Assembly: GCA_028689175.1 (NCBI GenBank)
Contig: JAQTWS010000006.1
Coordinates: forward strand, 1-13,856
DNA: 13,856 nt
Direction of reading: 5' to 3'
DNA from: Minisyncoccota bacterium
Lineage (GTDB): Bacteria > Patescibacteriota > Minisyncoccia > Minisyncoccales > Minisyncoccaceae
Position 1 is the first letter of the stretch, and each line of letters starts with the position of its first letter. Positions 6,470 to 13,384 of this stretch are shown in pieces. Below the pieces are notes generated by a model, which was given only the letters and a program-made list of their open reading frames with translations, searched no databases and had not been told where the DNA came from. The position numbers and the translations under genes were made by a program.

Positions 6470-6484
6470 TCCTTGTTTTTTTTA
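6451..6484 (+). terminator. Terminator shared by prfA and the convergent gene
   Basis: Perfect 14-bp arms AAAACAAGGATTAA (6451-6464) and TTAATCCTTGTTTT (6466-6479), followed by more T's, include the prfA stop codon. On the minus strand the hairpin ends in TTTT, so it can also stop the gene that ends at 6482. Confidence 0.85.
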
Positions 6485-8065
6485 TGGAAATATCATTTTC
6501 TCACAAGAAGAAGACATAGAACCGTTATCTATATATTGCTGCATGCACCAAGTCAAAGTCTGCACTCTTTTTGCATATGTTGCAGACCCCCCATAATATC
6601 TTGAAGCAGCATTATACTCGCCAGAACCACTTGTCCTTGCCCCTAACTTATGTAAATAGACTGCGGCAGCAGTTAAAGCATCTTCAAAATTCCATGGATT
6701 AGGTAATATATGACCAGTGTATTTTGCAACATCAGCGCTAACCTCATTCCATGTACTTGGAATAAATTGAGCAGGACCCATTGCGCCTCCAAATCCAATA
6801 GGAACATACCCCTTAGGGCAGCTAATCGCTCCTGTTGATGAAATTGTAATAGATGATCTAGAAGCATGATAACCACTAGAAACACAATCAGGAATCCAAC
6901 AAGACACAGGAACTTTAGCACTATCATAACCCAAACCTTTCATAAGTTGTAAAAATGGTGGAAGATCTCTTGTATAATGAATTATTCTTTCTACAAGTCC
7001 TCCATTAATATAATATTCTCCATTTGGTTGCCTATAACCTGTTCCAGAGCCTGCAAAAGTTCCACCTCCTGTTTTACTATTTGTAATAAAGCATCTTCCA
7101 ACATTTCTTCCAAGAGCTGACTCTTGCGAAATAATTCCAAGTATAAATGCAGGTCTAACACCTATCTTTGGACCTACAATTTTTGCAATATTTAAAAGTG
7201 TTCCAAAATCAGGCTGCTCTTGTCCTGGTAGAAGACCAACAAGCTGAATTAATCTTTTCTCTATTTCTGCCTGTTTACTTTCAATATCTTTTTTACTTGC
7301 CAAAGATTCTTGATATTCTTTTTCTGTTATAGAATAAAGATATTCTTGCTGTTTTTTGGTTTCTTGTGAAGCACTTTTTTGTGTTCGTTGCAACTCTACA
7401 TAACCCTCCTGCTCTCCCTTTTTTATTTCTAAATCGTCCTTCTCTTCCCCTAATTTTATTTGAAGAGATTGAAAATCGTTTAAAATAGCTTGATTTTTAT
7501 TATTTAAAATTTCAAAATATATAAAATTATCAAAAAAACTTGAAATAGAACCTGATGTTAAAAATATTTCAAGCGGACTTTTTTCTCCATTTTCATAAAT
7601 CGCTTGAAGAATAAGCGCAATTTTTCTTTTTTGCTCCTCTATTTCTTTTTTAGTTTCTTCTATATTAATTTCTGTATCAGTTATTTTATAACCTAAACTT
7701 TTAATAGTTAAATTAGATTGATATATTTGATTATCTAAACTTTTAATTCTACTATTTATTTTATAAATTTCATTTTCTAAAGTTTTCTTTTCACTAGCTT
7801 TTTGATTAACATCCTTGTCTGCTAATATTTTTTTCTCATTTAAATATGCTTGACATTTTTCTAAAAGTTCTTGAAAATCTTTTTTTGAAAATTCTCTTTC
7901 TTTTTCATCAAGAATGGTAGAACTTTCACAAATTTGGGTTAAATCGATATTAGGATCAAGCGCAGCAATAGAAAAAACAGGAATAAAAAATATTATCCCC
8001 ACTAATCCTAAAAGTATATTTAAATTATTCTTTTTTTGTTTCTCCTTTTGGTTCTTCTTTTTCAT
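6482..8065 (-). CDS. Secreted coiled-coil murein transglycosylase
   Basis: 527 residues from ATG 8065. A very basic N-terminus (MKKKNQKEKQKK) precedes a hydrophobic core (LLGLVGIIFFIPVFSIAA), a signal peptide or anchor. Residues about 60-275 are a long charged coiled coil, similar in style to the PcsB/EnvC regulators of cell division hydrolases, with SPLEIFLTSGSISSFFDN in its middle, a motif of that group. The C-terminal 220 residues are a lytic transglycosylase of the MltB/SLT_2 type: catalytic Glu in IISQESALG (E315), then GGAMGPAQFIPSTW and PWNFEDALTAAAVYL. The domain should cleave peptidoglycan glycan strands outside the cytoplasmic membrane. Six or more cysteines in the enzyme part may form disulfides. 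The start lies inside rplY (41-base overlap); upstream in-frame ATGs would spoil the signal peptide. Confidence 0.88.
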   Translation of the reverse strand: MKKKNQKEKQKKNNLNILLGLVGIIFFIPVFSIAALDPNIDLTQICESSTILDEKEREFSKKDFQELLEKCQAYLNEKKILADKDVNQKASEKKTLENEIYKINSRIKSLDNQIYQSNLTIKSLGYKITDTEINIEETKKEIEEQKRKIALILQAIYENGEKSPLEIFLTSGSISSFFDNFIYFEILNNKNQAILNDFQSLQIKLGEEKDDLEIKKGEQEGYVELQRTQKSASQETKKQQEYLYSITEKEYQESLASKKDIESKQAEIEKRLIQLVGLLPGQEQPDFGTLLNIAKIVGPKIGVRPAFILGIISQESALGRNVGRCFITNSKTGGGTFAGSGTGYRQPNGEYYINGGLVERIIHYTRDLPPFLQLMKGLGYDSAKVPVSCWIPDCVSSGYHASRSSITISSTGAISCPKGYVPIGFGGAMGPAQFIPSTWNEVSADVAKYTGHILPNPWNFEDALTAAAVYLHKLGARTSGSGEYNAASRYYGGSATYAKRVQTLTWCMQQYIDNGSMSSSCEKMIFP

Positions 8066-8639
8066 TTTCTTTAGGGGTTTCGGCTGCAGCAACTTCTGTT
8101 TCATCCTTTGCCTCAACCACGCTAGCAATAATCTCTTCTTTATTAGTTAAAATTTTAACCTTATCGCCTAAATTAATACTTGCTACATCAATATAATCTT
8201 CAAAGGTCCTGAGGCTAGAAACATTAACTTCAATTTTATGTGGCAATTCACCTGGAAGTGCTTTAACATGTAAAACTTTTAAATTTTGAATCAGTGTTCC
8301 TCCAAGAGAAACTGCTCCTGCAACTCCGTTAAGTTCGATTGGAACTTCTGCCTCTACCTCTTCTTTTAAGTTAGGACTATAAAAATCTATATGGATGAAT
8401 TCACCTGTCATTGGATCGTTTTGATAATCATAAATTAAAACAGTATATTTTTTGCCATCATTTTGAAGATCAATTAAAGAAGTTTCTCCCGCCTCTCTAT
8501 ATATCTTTTTAAAATCCCCTGCCTTTATTTTAAGTAAAACATTTTCCTTAATTTCAGGACCGTATAATATTGCTGGTATATACTCCTCATTTCCTACTTT
8601 TTCTTTTTTTTCTCTTAATTCTGCTTTTAATGAATACAT
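8025..8639 (-). CDS. rplY: 50S ribosomal protein L25, long Ctc/TL5 form
   Basis: 204 residues. bL25 binds 5S rRNA in the large subunit; the long form has an N-terminal RNA-binding barrel and a C-terminal TL5-type beta domain. Seen here: IPAILYGPEIKENVLLKI and SLIDLQNDGKKYTVLIYDYQ in the first 75 residues, HIDFYSPN at 83-90, then the C-terminal VPIELNG...LGGTLIQNLKVLHVKALPGELP. The last 25 residues are a charged, low-complexity tail rich in E, K and A. The start follows a promoter by about 25 bases, without SD. The end overlaps the next gene by 41 bases. It is placed after gatB but has its own promoter. Confidence 0.94.
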   Translation of the reverse strand: MYSLKAELREKKEKVGNEEYIPAILYGPEIKENVLLKIKAGDFKKIYREAGETSLIDLQNDGKKYTVLIYDYQNDPMTGEFIHIDFYSPNLKEEVEAEVPIELNGVAGAVSLGGTLIQNLKVLHVKALPGELPHKIEVNVSSLRTFEDYIDVASINLGDKVKILTNKEEIIASVVEAKDETEVAAAETPKENEKEEPKGETKKE

Positions 8640-8668
8640 AATCGTTTCTATTAATTTATTACACTTTT

Positions 8669-8696
8669 ATAATAGCATTTTATTTAATATTTTCAA
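8669..8696 (-). promoter_or_regulatory. Promoter of rplY
   Basis: Minus-strand TTGAAA (8691-8696), inside the end of gatB, 16-base spacer, TATTAT (8669-8674). It would let rplY and the transglycosylase be transcribed separately from the long upstream operon. Confidence 0.55.
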
Positions 8697-10173
8697 GTTC
8701 CTCTGAAAGTGCTTCCCTTGCCTTATCAGGTTTTATTTTTCCTTTTGACTTTGCCATTATTTGTCCTATTAAAAATTGAAAGCTTGCCAATTTTCCCTTT
8801 TTGTAATCCATTACAGCACTGTCATTACAATCTAAAACTTCTTTTATAATCCTCTTAATTTCTTCTTCATCATCAATTTGTTTAAGTCCTTTACTTTCAA
8901 TAACATGAGAAGGATCAGATCCCCAATCATACATATCTTTTAAAACTATTTTTGCAATCTTACTATTAATATCTCCTTTAAATACAAGAATTGTAAATTC
9001 TGCAAAATTTTCAGGACTAATTTTATTACTAAAATCAGTAATCTCTCCTTTTGCAAGTCCAATTAAATCTGATGTTAAATAATTACAGCTTAATTTAATT
9101 AAATCAAAATATTTACTTTCGCCTATTTTTTCACAATTCATCCAATCTAAAATTTCTGTGGCAACTTTTTCAAAATATTCACCAAACTTCTTGTTCTCTA
9201 TAAATATTTCTAAAATCTTTTTATCTTTTATTCCAAATTCTGCCTCAAATCTGTGTCTTTTTTCTTGAGGAAGTTCAGGAATCTCGCCCTTCAATTTACT
9301 AATTCTTTCTTTTGCTATTTCAAGAGGTGGTAAATCAGGTTCAGGAAAATATCTATACTCATGACTTTCTTCTTTTGATCTCTGACTTAAAGTAATTTGT
9401 TTTGCATCATGAAAACCTCTTGTTTCTTGAATTATTTTTTCTCCTTTATCTAAAAGATTTGACTGCCTTTCTATTTCAAATAAAATAGCTCTTTCAACAG
9501 ATTTAAATGAATTTAAATTTTTAACTTCAGCTTTCGTGCCAAGTTTCTTTTCACCTTTTTTCTTAAGAGAAAGATTAACCTCTATTCTCATCTCACCTTT
9601 TTCCATATTTGCGTCTGATACGTTTAAATATCGAGATATGAGCTGAAGTTCTTTTACAAAATTAATAACTTCTGCTGCTGAATTAAAATCAGGCTCTGTT
9701 ACAAGTTCAATCAAAGAAACTCCTGCTCTATTAAAATCAACCATTGAAACATCGTTATCCGCATGAACTAATCTTCCAGCATCTTCCTCTTGATGAATCC
9801 TGTTAATTCTTATTAATTTAACGCCTTTTTCTCCCCTTATATCAAGGTAACCGTCTTTGCAAACAGGAAAATCAAATTGAGAAATTTGATAACCTTTTGG
9901 AAGATCAGGATAGAAATAATTTTTTCTATCAAATTTTGTATAACTAGAAATATCGCAATTCAAAGAAAGCCCTAATTTGATAATATTATTTATTGCCTCC
10001 TCGTTAATTAAAGGAAGAGTGCCTGGATGCCCCATACAAACAGGACAAATATTAACATTTGGATTTTTCTCATCAGTATTATTTAAACAAGAACAAAACA
10101 TCTTGCTTTTTGTTTTTGATTTAAGATGTATTTCAAGTCCAATAACAACATCGTATTTATTATTTTTTTCCAT
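8680..10173 (-). CDS. gatB: Aspartyl/glutamyl-tRNA amidotransferase subunit B
   Basis: 497 residues, full length. GatB is the kinase and tRNA-binding subunit of GatCAB, which converts Glu-tRNA-Gln (and Asp-tRNA-Asn) to the amide using ammonia from GatA. The catalytic cradle begins with VVIGLEIHLKSKTK (residues 9-22). Cys 27, 29, 43 and 46 form the zinc site of GatB proteins. Next come CMGHPGTLP (46-54), FDRKNYFYPDLPKGYQISQ and HQEEDAGRLVH. The C-terminal 150 residues are the helical and YqeY-like tail domain that grips the tRNA elbow. The ATG overlaps deoC by 14 bases. gatA and gatC are not in the window, so the complex is encoded at more than one place. The cell probably lacks glutaminyl-tRNA synthetase. 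Confidence 0.96.
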   Translation of the reverse strand: MEKNNKYDVVIGLEIHLKSKTKSKMFCSCLNNTDEKNPNVNICPVCMGHPGTLPLINEEAINNIIKLGLSLNCDISSYTKFDRKNYFYPDLPKGYQISQFDFPVCKDGYLDIRGEKGVKLIRINRIHQEEDAGRLVHADNDVSMVDFNRAGVSLIELVTEPDFNSAAEVINFVKELQLISRYLNVSDANMEKGEMRIEVNLSLKKKGEKKLGTKAEVKNLNSFKSVERAILFEIERQSNLLDKGEKIIQETRGFHDAKQITLSQRSKEESHEYRYFPEPDLPPLEIAKERISKLKGEIPELPQEKRHRFEAEFGIKDKKILEIFIENKKFGEYFEKVATEILDWMNCEKIGESKYFDLIKLSCNYLTSDLIGLAKGEITDFSNKISPENFAEFTILVFKGDINSKIAKIVLKDMYDWGSDPSHVIESKGLKQIDDEEEIKRIIKEVLDCNDSAVMDYKKGKLASFQFLIGQIMAKSKGKIKPDKAREALSEELENIK

Positions 10174-10822
10174 ATTCGTTTATAATTTTTACACCTGAAC
10201 TTGTTCCTACAATATCTGCTCCTGCTTTTATCATTTCAAGAGCATTTTCAAGTGTCTTTATGTTTCCCGAAGCTTTAATCAAAAGTCCTGGAGCATTTTT
10301 TCTCATAATTTTTAAATGCCCTGCTTTTTCAGCCATTTCTCTATTTTCTAAAGGATCTTTACCTGTTGCAGTTTTAACACAAATAGCCCCTGCCTCTTTT
10401 ACAATCTGAGATACTTTTGCAATTTCCTCATCTGTTAAATAACCGCTTCCTATAATAACTTTTGTTTCCCCAATCTTGCATATTGCTTTTAAATCTTTTA
10501 AGATTTTATCCCATTTTTCATGCTTTACCTGAGGAATATTAATAACTACATCAAGATCATCTGCACCATCACTAATCGCCTTTTTGCATAATTCAATTCT
10601 TTTTTTATGTTCTGAATCTCCAATTGGATCATCTATTAAAACCACTACTTTTACGTCTGTATCTTTTAATTCTTTCTTAGCCAATTTAACCCATTTAGGA
10701 TTAACGCATACACCTCTAAAATTATATTCTTTTGCTTCCCCGCAGGCTTTTATTATATCTTCTTTTTTAACGTCTTTACCTATTTTTGTATGATCGATAT
10801 ACTTATTTAATTCTTTTTTCAT
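10160..10822 (-). CDS. deoC: Deoxyribose-phosphate aldolase (diverged)
   Basis: 220 residues of the DeoC TIM-barrel family, which splits 2-deoxyribose 5-phosphate into glyceraldehyde 3-phosphate and acetaldehyde in deoxynucleoside breakdown. The start YIDHTKIG (8-15), GVCVNP (37-42), D91 in DLDVVIN, the Schiff-base lysine K150 in CVKTATG, the second lysine K183 in IKASG and the phosphate loop GTSSG (206-210) are all there, so activity is likely. Two conserved stretches differ: the usual GFPLG is DDPIG (64-68) and the usual IIET is IIGS (123-126). The gene is cotranscribed with tmk and dcd, a nucleotide group; its stop overlaps the gatB start. No SD precedes the ATG. Confidence 0.9.
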   Translation of the reverse strand: MKKELNKYIDHTKIGKDVKKEDIIKACGEAKEYNFRGVCVNPKWVKLAKKELKDTDVKVVVLIDDPIGDSEHKKRIELCKKAISDGADDLDVVINIPQVKHEKWDKILKDLKAICKIGETKVIIGSGYLTDEEIAKVSQIVKEAGAICVKTATGKDPLENREMAEKAGHLKIMRKNAPGLLIKASGNIKTLENALEMIKAGADIVGTSSGVKIINEYGKK

Positions 10823-10845
10823 ATTACTTAAATTTAATTAACTCG

Positions 10846-11445
10846 TCAACTTATTATACTTATTATTTTATTAAAGACTTCGTTGATTGACGTGTGCCCA
10901 TCAATTATTTCCCATTTACAAAATATTTGATTTTTGGCTACTTTTAAATATTGTTGCCTTGCATTATCTAAAAACATTAAATTGCTTTCATTTCTGTCTA
11001 GTTTATTAAACCCTTTCTCATTTGCCTTTCTTTTTTGAGATTCTTCAGCCGAAATATCTAATAAAAAACAAATGTCAGGAACCGGAAGATTGAAAATATC
11101 ATTTAATTTAGATATTTTATCAATACTCTTTTCATTATCTAAACTCTGATAAGCAATTGTTGAAGTAAAATATCTATCGCATATTATAGTCTTATTCTCA
11201 CTTAAAGCTTTTAAAATTTCTTGTTTGAATTGTAAAATATCTGCATAAAATATTAAAAGTTCAATATCTTTATTATAAACAATTCTTTTATGCAAAAAAT
11301 CATCAATAATTTTTCCTAAATTAGTATCATATGCTGGAAAGGACAAAAAAAGAATATTATTCTCTCCAAAATGTTTTTTAAGAAGATTGGTTTGAGTCTG
11401 CCCTCCGCAGCCATCAATCCCTTCTATTACAATAAATTTTCCCAT
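10846..11445 (-). CDS. tmk: Thymidylate kinase with altered P-loop
   Basis: 199 residues, normal size. The enzyme phosphorylates dTMP to dTDP. The family signature is visible: FIVIEGIDGCGGQTQ at 4-18, FPAYD (36-40), CDRYFTSTIAYQS (89-101) with the DR[YFH] motif, and a C-terminal lid region with RKANEKGFNKLDRNE. In the P-loop the consensus GIDGxGK[ST]T reads GIDGCGGQT, so the Walker A lysine is glycine (G15) and the next residue is glutamine. Either a nearby Lys or Arg takes over or the kinase is weak. The rest of the protein is intact, so it is not a pseudogene. It lies between dcd and deoC; a weak terminator-like hairpin separates it from dcd. The stop codon is TGA. Confidence 0.9.
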   Translation of the reverse strand: MGKFIVIEGIDGCGGQTQTNLLKKHFGENNILFLSFPAYDTNLGKIIDDFLHKRIVYNKDIELLIFYADILQFKQEILKALSENKTIICDRYFTSTIAYQSLDNEKSIDKISKLNDIFNLPVPDICFLLDISAEESQKRKANEKGFNKLDRNESNLMFLDNARQQYLKVAKNQIFCKWEIIDGHTSINEVFNKIISIIS

Positions 11446-11460
11446 ATATTTTTGTTATTT

Positions 11461-11488
11461 AAAAAACAGGAAGCTTTTAGTCCCCTGT
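11461..11488 (-). terminator. Weak terminator or attenuator between dcd and tmk
   Basis: Minus strand ACAGG (11488-11484), which with a two-G bulge extends to ACAGGA, pairs with TCCTGT, and is followed by six T's (11466-11461). The stem overlaps the dcd stop. It is weak and may only lower transcription into tmk. Confidence 0.35.
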
Positions 11489-12046
11489 CTCTAATTTACT
11501 TTCTTGTGGATGATTTTGATTAGCATACTTTGCTCCTTCCTTTTTATAATATGGTTTACTTGTTGAACTTTTTAACTCTTGAAATACTAATTGACAAATT
11601 CTTGTTCCAGGATAAAGAAGCACTGGTATCATACCTATATTCTCCATCTCTAAAACAATCTTTCCTTTAAAGCCTGGATCAATATGTCCTGCTGTTGAAT
11701 GAACTATGATGCCAAGTCTTCCTAAGCTTGATCTTCCATCAATCCGTGCGGCAATATTATCAGGAAGAAAAACTTCTTCAACCGTAACACCTAAAACAAA
11801 TTCTTTTGGATGAAAAACAAAAGGTTCGTCATCCTTTAATTCAATCAATCTAGTCATGCCATTATGAAATTCCGGATCCCTTGTGTCTATAAAAGATCTT
11901 CTGCTATGTTCAAAAACCTTAAATTCATTACCTAATCTTAAATCAAGTGAAGCGGAACCCAATTGTTTTTCCAAATTAGGCTCTGGGCTAATTTCAATCT
12001 TTTTTGATTCAATATATGCTTTGATATCTTTGTCTGATAGAATCAT
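11477..12046 (-). CDS. dcd: dCTP deaminase, possibly also dUTPase
   Basis: 189 residues of the Dcd/dUTPase trimer family. The enzyme makes dUTP from dCTP, and in bifunctional members also hydrolyses it to dUMP for dTMP synthesis. Motifs: GSASLDLRLGNEF (30-42), RSSLGRLGIIVHSTAGHIDP (105-124), the catalytic Glu E133 in KIVLEMEN, and LYPGTRICQLVFQEL. The C-terminus YYKKEGAKYANQNHPQ closes the active site. The HSTAG segment matches the bifunctional mycobacterial-type enzymes more than E. coli Dcd (HVTAH), so one-step dUMP formation is plausible. It is followed by tmk, the next step towards dTTP. Its ATG overlaps the rplK stop by one base (TAATG), so translation is coupled to L11. Confidence 0.94.
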   Translation of the reverse strand: MILSDKDIKAYIESKKIEISPEPNLEKQLGSASLDLRLGNEFKVFEHSRRSFIDTRDPEFHNGMTRLIELKDDEPFVFHPKEFVLGVTVEEVFLPDNIAARIDGRSSLGRLGIIVHSTAGHIDPGFKGKIVLEMENIGMIPVLLYPGTRICQLVFQELKSSTSKPYYKKEGAKYANQNHPQESKLETGD

Positions 12047-12471
12047 TATTCTACAACTTCAATACCTAATGATCTTGCTGATCCCTCGAGAATTTTAAGT
12101 GCAGCATCCATATCATTTGCATTCAAATCCTTCATTTTTCTTTCTGCAACTTCTTTTAGTTGAGATTTAGTAATCTTACCAACCTTTTTTTTATTAGGTT
12201 GTGAAGATCCTTTTTCTAAACCTAGTGATTTTTTAATTAATTGAGATACTGGCGGTTCTTTTAAAACATAATCATAACTTTTATCTTCATAAACAGTTAT
12301 TTCTACTGGTATTTTAAAACCAATGTTTCCCTGAGTGTCAGCGTTAAACTTTTGGCAAAATTCAGCCATATTAATTCCTGTTGGAGCTAATGCTGGTCCT
12401 ACTGGAGGTGCTGGATTTGCTTTTCCTGCTGCTATATGTAATTTTACTATTTTCTTAATTTTTTTTGCCAT
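12046..12471 (-). CDS. rplK: 50S ribosomal protein L11
   Basis: 141 residues, full length. uL11 forms the GTPase-associated centre with 23S helices 43-44 and is the contact of elongation and release factors. The N-terminal domain carries ANPAPPVGPA (18-27); the C-terminal RNA-binding domain has GSSQPNKKKVGKIT and GSARSLGIEV. In the factor-facing loop the usual PALGQxGVN is PALAPTGIN (26-34). The gene begins 1 base after nusG and runs into dcd. In most bacteria rplA (L1) comes next; here it is absent from this place. No SD. Confidence 0.96.
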   Translation of the reverse strand: MAKKIKKIVKLHIAAGKANPAPPVGPALAPTGINMAEFCQKFNADTQGNIGFKIPVEITVYEDKSYDYVLKEPPVSQLIKKSLGLEKGSSQPNKKKVGKITKSQLKEVAERKMKDLNANDMDAALKILEGSARSLGIEVVE

Positions 12472-12472
12472 A

Positions 12473-13018
12473 TTATAATTTCTTAATCTGAAGAGAGTCT
12501 AATTCAAGCGGCGTATCTCTTCCGAACATGTTAATTAATACTTTAACCTTTCCTTTTTCCTTGTCTATTTCTGAAATTTTACCATCAAAATCTTTAAATG
12601 GTCCATCTATAATTTTAACAACATCTCCCTTTTTAAAATCAATATTGAACTCTGGTTCTTCTGCATTCATTCTCTTTTTAAGAGCCTCTATTTCTTCAGT
12701 TGATACTGGAAGAGGAACTGTTCCTGAGCCAACAAAACCTGTAACATTCGGAGTGTTTCTTACAATATACCATGAATCATCTGTCACGATCATTTCAACG
12801 AGTACATATCCTGGATAAATCTTTTCTTCCACTGTTTTCTTTTTTCCATTCTTGATTTTAATCTTTTTTTCTTTTGGAACAATTACATTAAAAATCTTAT
12901 CATCCATCGAAAGTGATTCAATTCTTTGTTTTAATCCTTTTGCAACCGCATCCTCGTACCCAGAATATGTATGAAGAACATACCATCTTCTTTCATTTGT
13001 TGTTTGCTGTTTTGCCAT
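12473..13018 (-). CDS. nusG: Transcription termination/antitermination factor NusG
   Basis: 181 residues. NusG binds the RNA polymerase clamp with its NGN domain and, through its KOW domain, Rho or S10, coupling transcription to translation. The NGN domain begins RRWYVLHTYSGYEDAVAKGL and runs to about residue 115, including KIYPGYVLVEM and the conserved WYIVRNTPNVTGFVG. The KOW domain is at the C-terminus: FKKGDVVKIIDGPFKDFDGK. A lysine-rich insert (EKKIKIKNGKKKTVEEK) precedes KIYPGY, as in many Gram-positive NusG proteins. Gene order secE-nusG-rplK is the classical one. The gap to rplK is 1 base and no SD is seen. Confidence 0.96.
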   Translation of the reverse strand: MAKQQTTNERRWYVLHTYSGYEDAVAKGLKQRIESLSMDDKIFNVIVPKEKKIKIKNGKKKTVEEKIYPGYVLVEMIVTDDSWYIVRNTPNVTGFVGSGTVPLPVSTEEIEALKKRMNAEEPEFNIDFKKGDVVKIIDGPFKDFDGKISEIDKEKGKVKVLINMFGRDTPLELDSLQIKKL

Positions 13019-13023
13019 AATAA

Positions 13024-13209
13024 CTATTTAATAATATAATTTTCTAATACATGGAAAAATGCAAGGTCAAGTAGTCCTAAAATCATTGCTACAACAAAAG
13101 AAAAGATAATTACATTAATTACATATTTAGTAGTTTCTTTTTTTGTAGGCCAAGTTACTTTCCTTAATTCCTTAAAAATACCTTGTACAAAATTTCCTTT
13201 ATTATTCAT
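13024..13209 (-). CDS. secE: Preprotein translocase subunit SecE
   Basis: 61 residues, the short single-helix form. SecE clamps the SecY channel in the cytoplasmic membrane. The amphipathic helix with FKELRKVTWPTKKE (13-26), the family signature, is followed by one membrane segment, VINVIIFSFVVAMILGLLDL, at about 31-50. Its promoter puts the -10 box just 6 bases before the ATG, so the message should begin at or next to the A of the start codon, without a leader. It is the first gene of the long nusG-rplK-dcd-tmk-deoC-gatB operon. Confidence 0.95.
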   Translation of the reverse strand: MNNKGNFVQGIFKELRKVTWPTKKETTKYVINVIIFSFVVAMILGLLDLAFFHVLENYIIK

Positions 13210-13215
13210 AGAATT

Positions 13216-13244
13216 ACAATAACAAAAAGGTATTAAAATGTCAA
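13216..13244 (-). promoter_or_regulatory. Promoter of the secE operon, predicted leaderless
   Basis: Minus-strand TTGACA (13239-13244), 17-base spacer, TATTGT (13216-13221). Six bases (13215-13210) separate the -10 from the secE ATG at 13209, the usual distance from a -10 to the first transcribed base. Confidence 0.75.
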
Positions 13245-13336
13245 TTTTTTACATGTATTCATGATACACTGAACTTGAAGACTTATCTTCTTCATTATTT
13301 TAACACTTTTATCCCCTTTAAAAAGATACCCCACTT

Positions 13337-13361
13337 GGCATTTTTCTAAAAGAAAAATGCC
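13337..13361. repeat. Perfect hairpin/cruciform downstream of the variable region
   Basis: GGCATTTTTCT (13337-13347) and AGAAAAATGCC (13351-13361) form a perfect 11-bp inverted repeat with a 3-base loop. Neither strand has a U-tract after it, so it is not a standard terminator. It lies 23 bases past the stop of the FGE-like gene. DGR target genes carry such a short-loop hairpin just downstream of the variable region, where it aids retrohoming. The rest of 13245-13384 holds no gene I can see. Confidence 0.7.
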
Positions 13362-13384
13362 CTATCAGATTATCAGAATTTTAT

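Noticed and set aside
8066..8128. Earlier start of the transglycosylase gene at 8128
   Set aside because: It would add 21 residues before the natural basic n-region of the signal peptide and lie deeper inside rplY.
10823..10850. Promoter TTGACG-17-TAATAT before deoC
   Set aside because: The -10 would overlap the deoC start codon and the -35 overlaps the tmk stop, so it cannot serve deoC; most likely chance.
13337..13361. Intrinsic terminator for the FGE-like gene
   Set aside because: The hairpin is perfect but has no run of T's after it on either strand.
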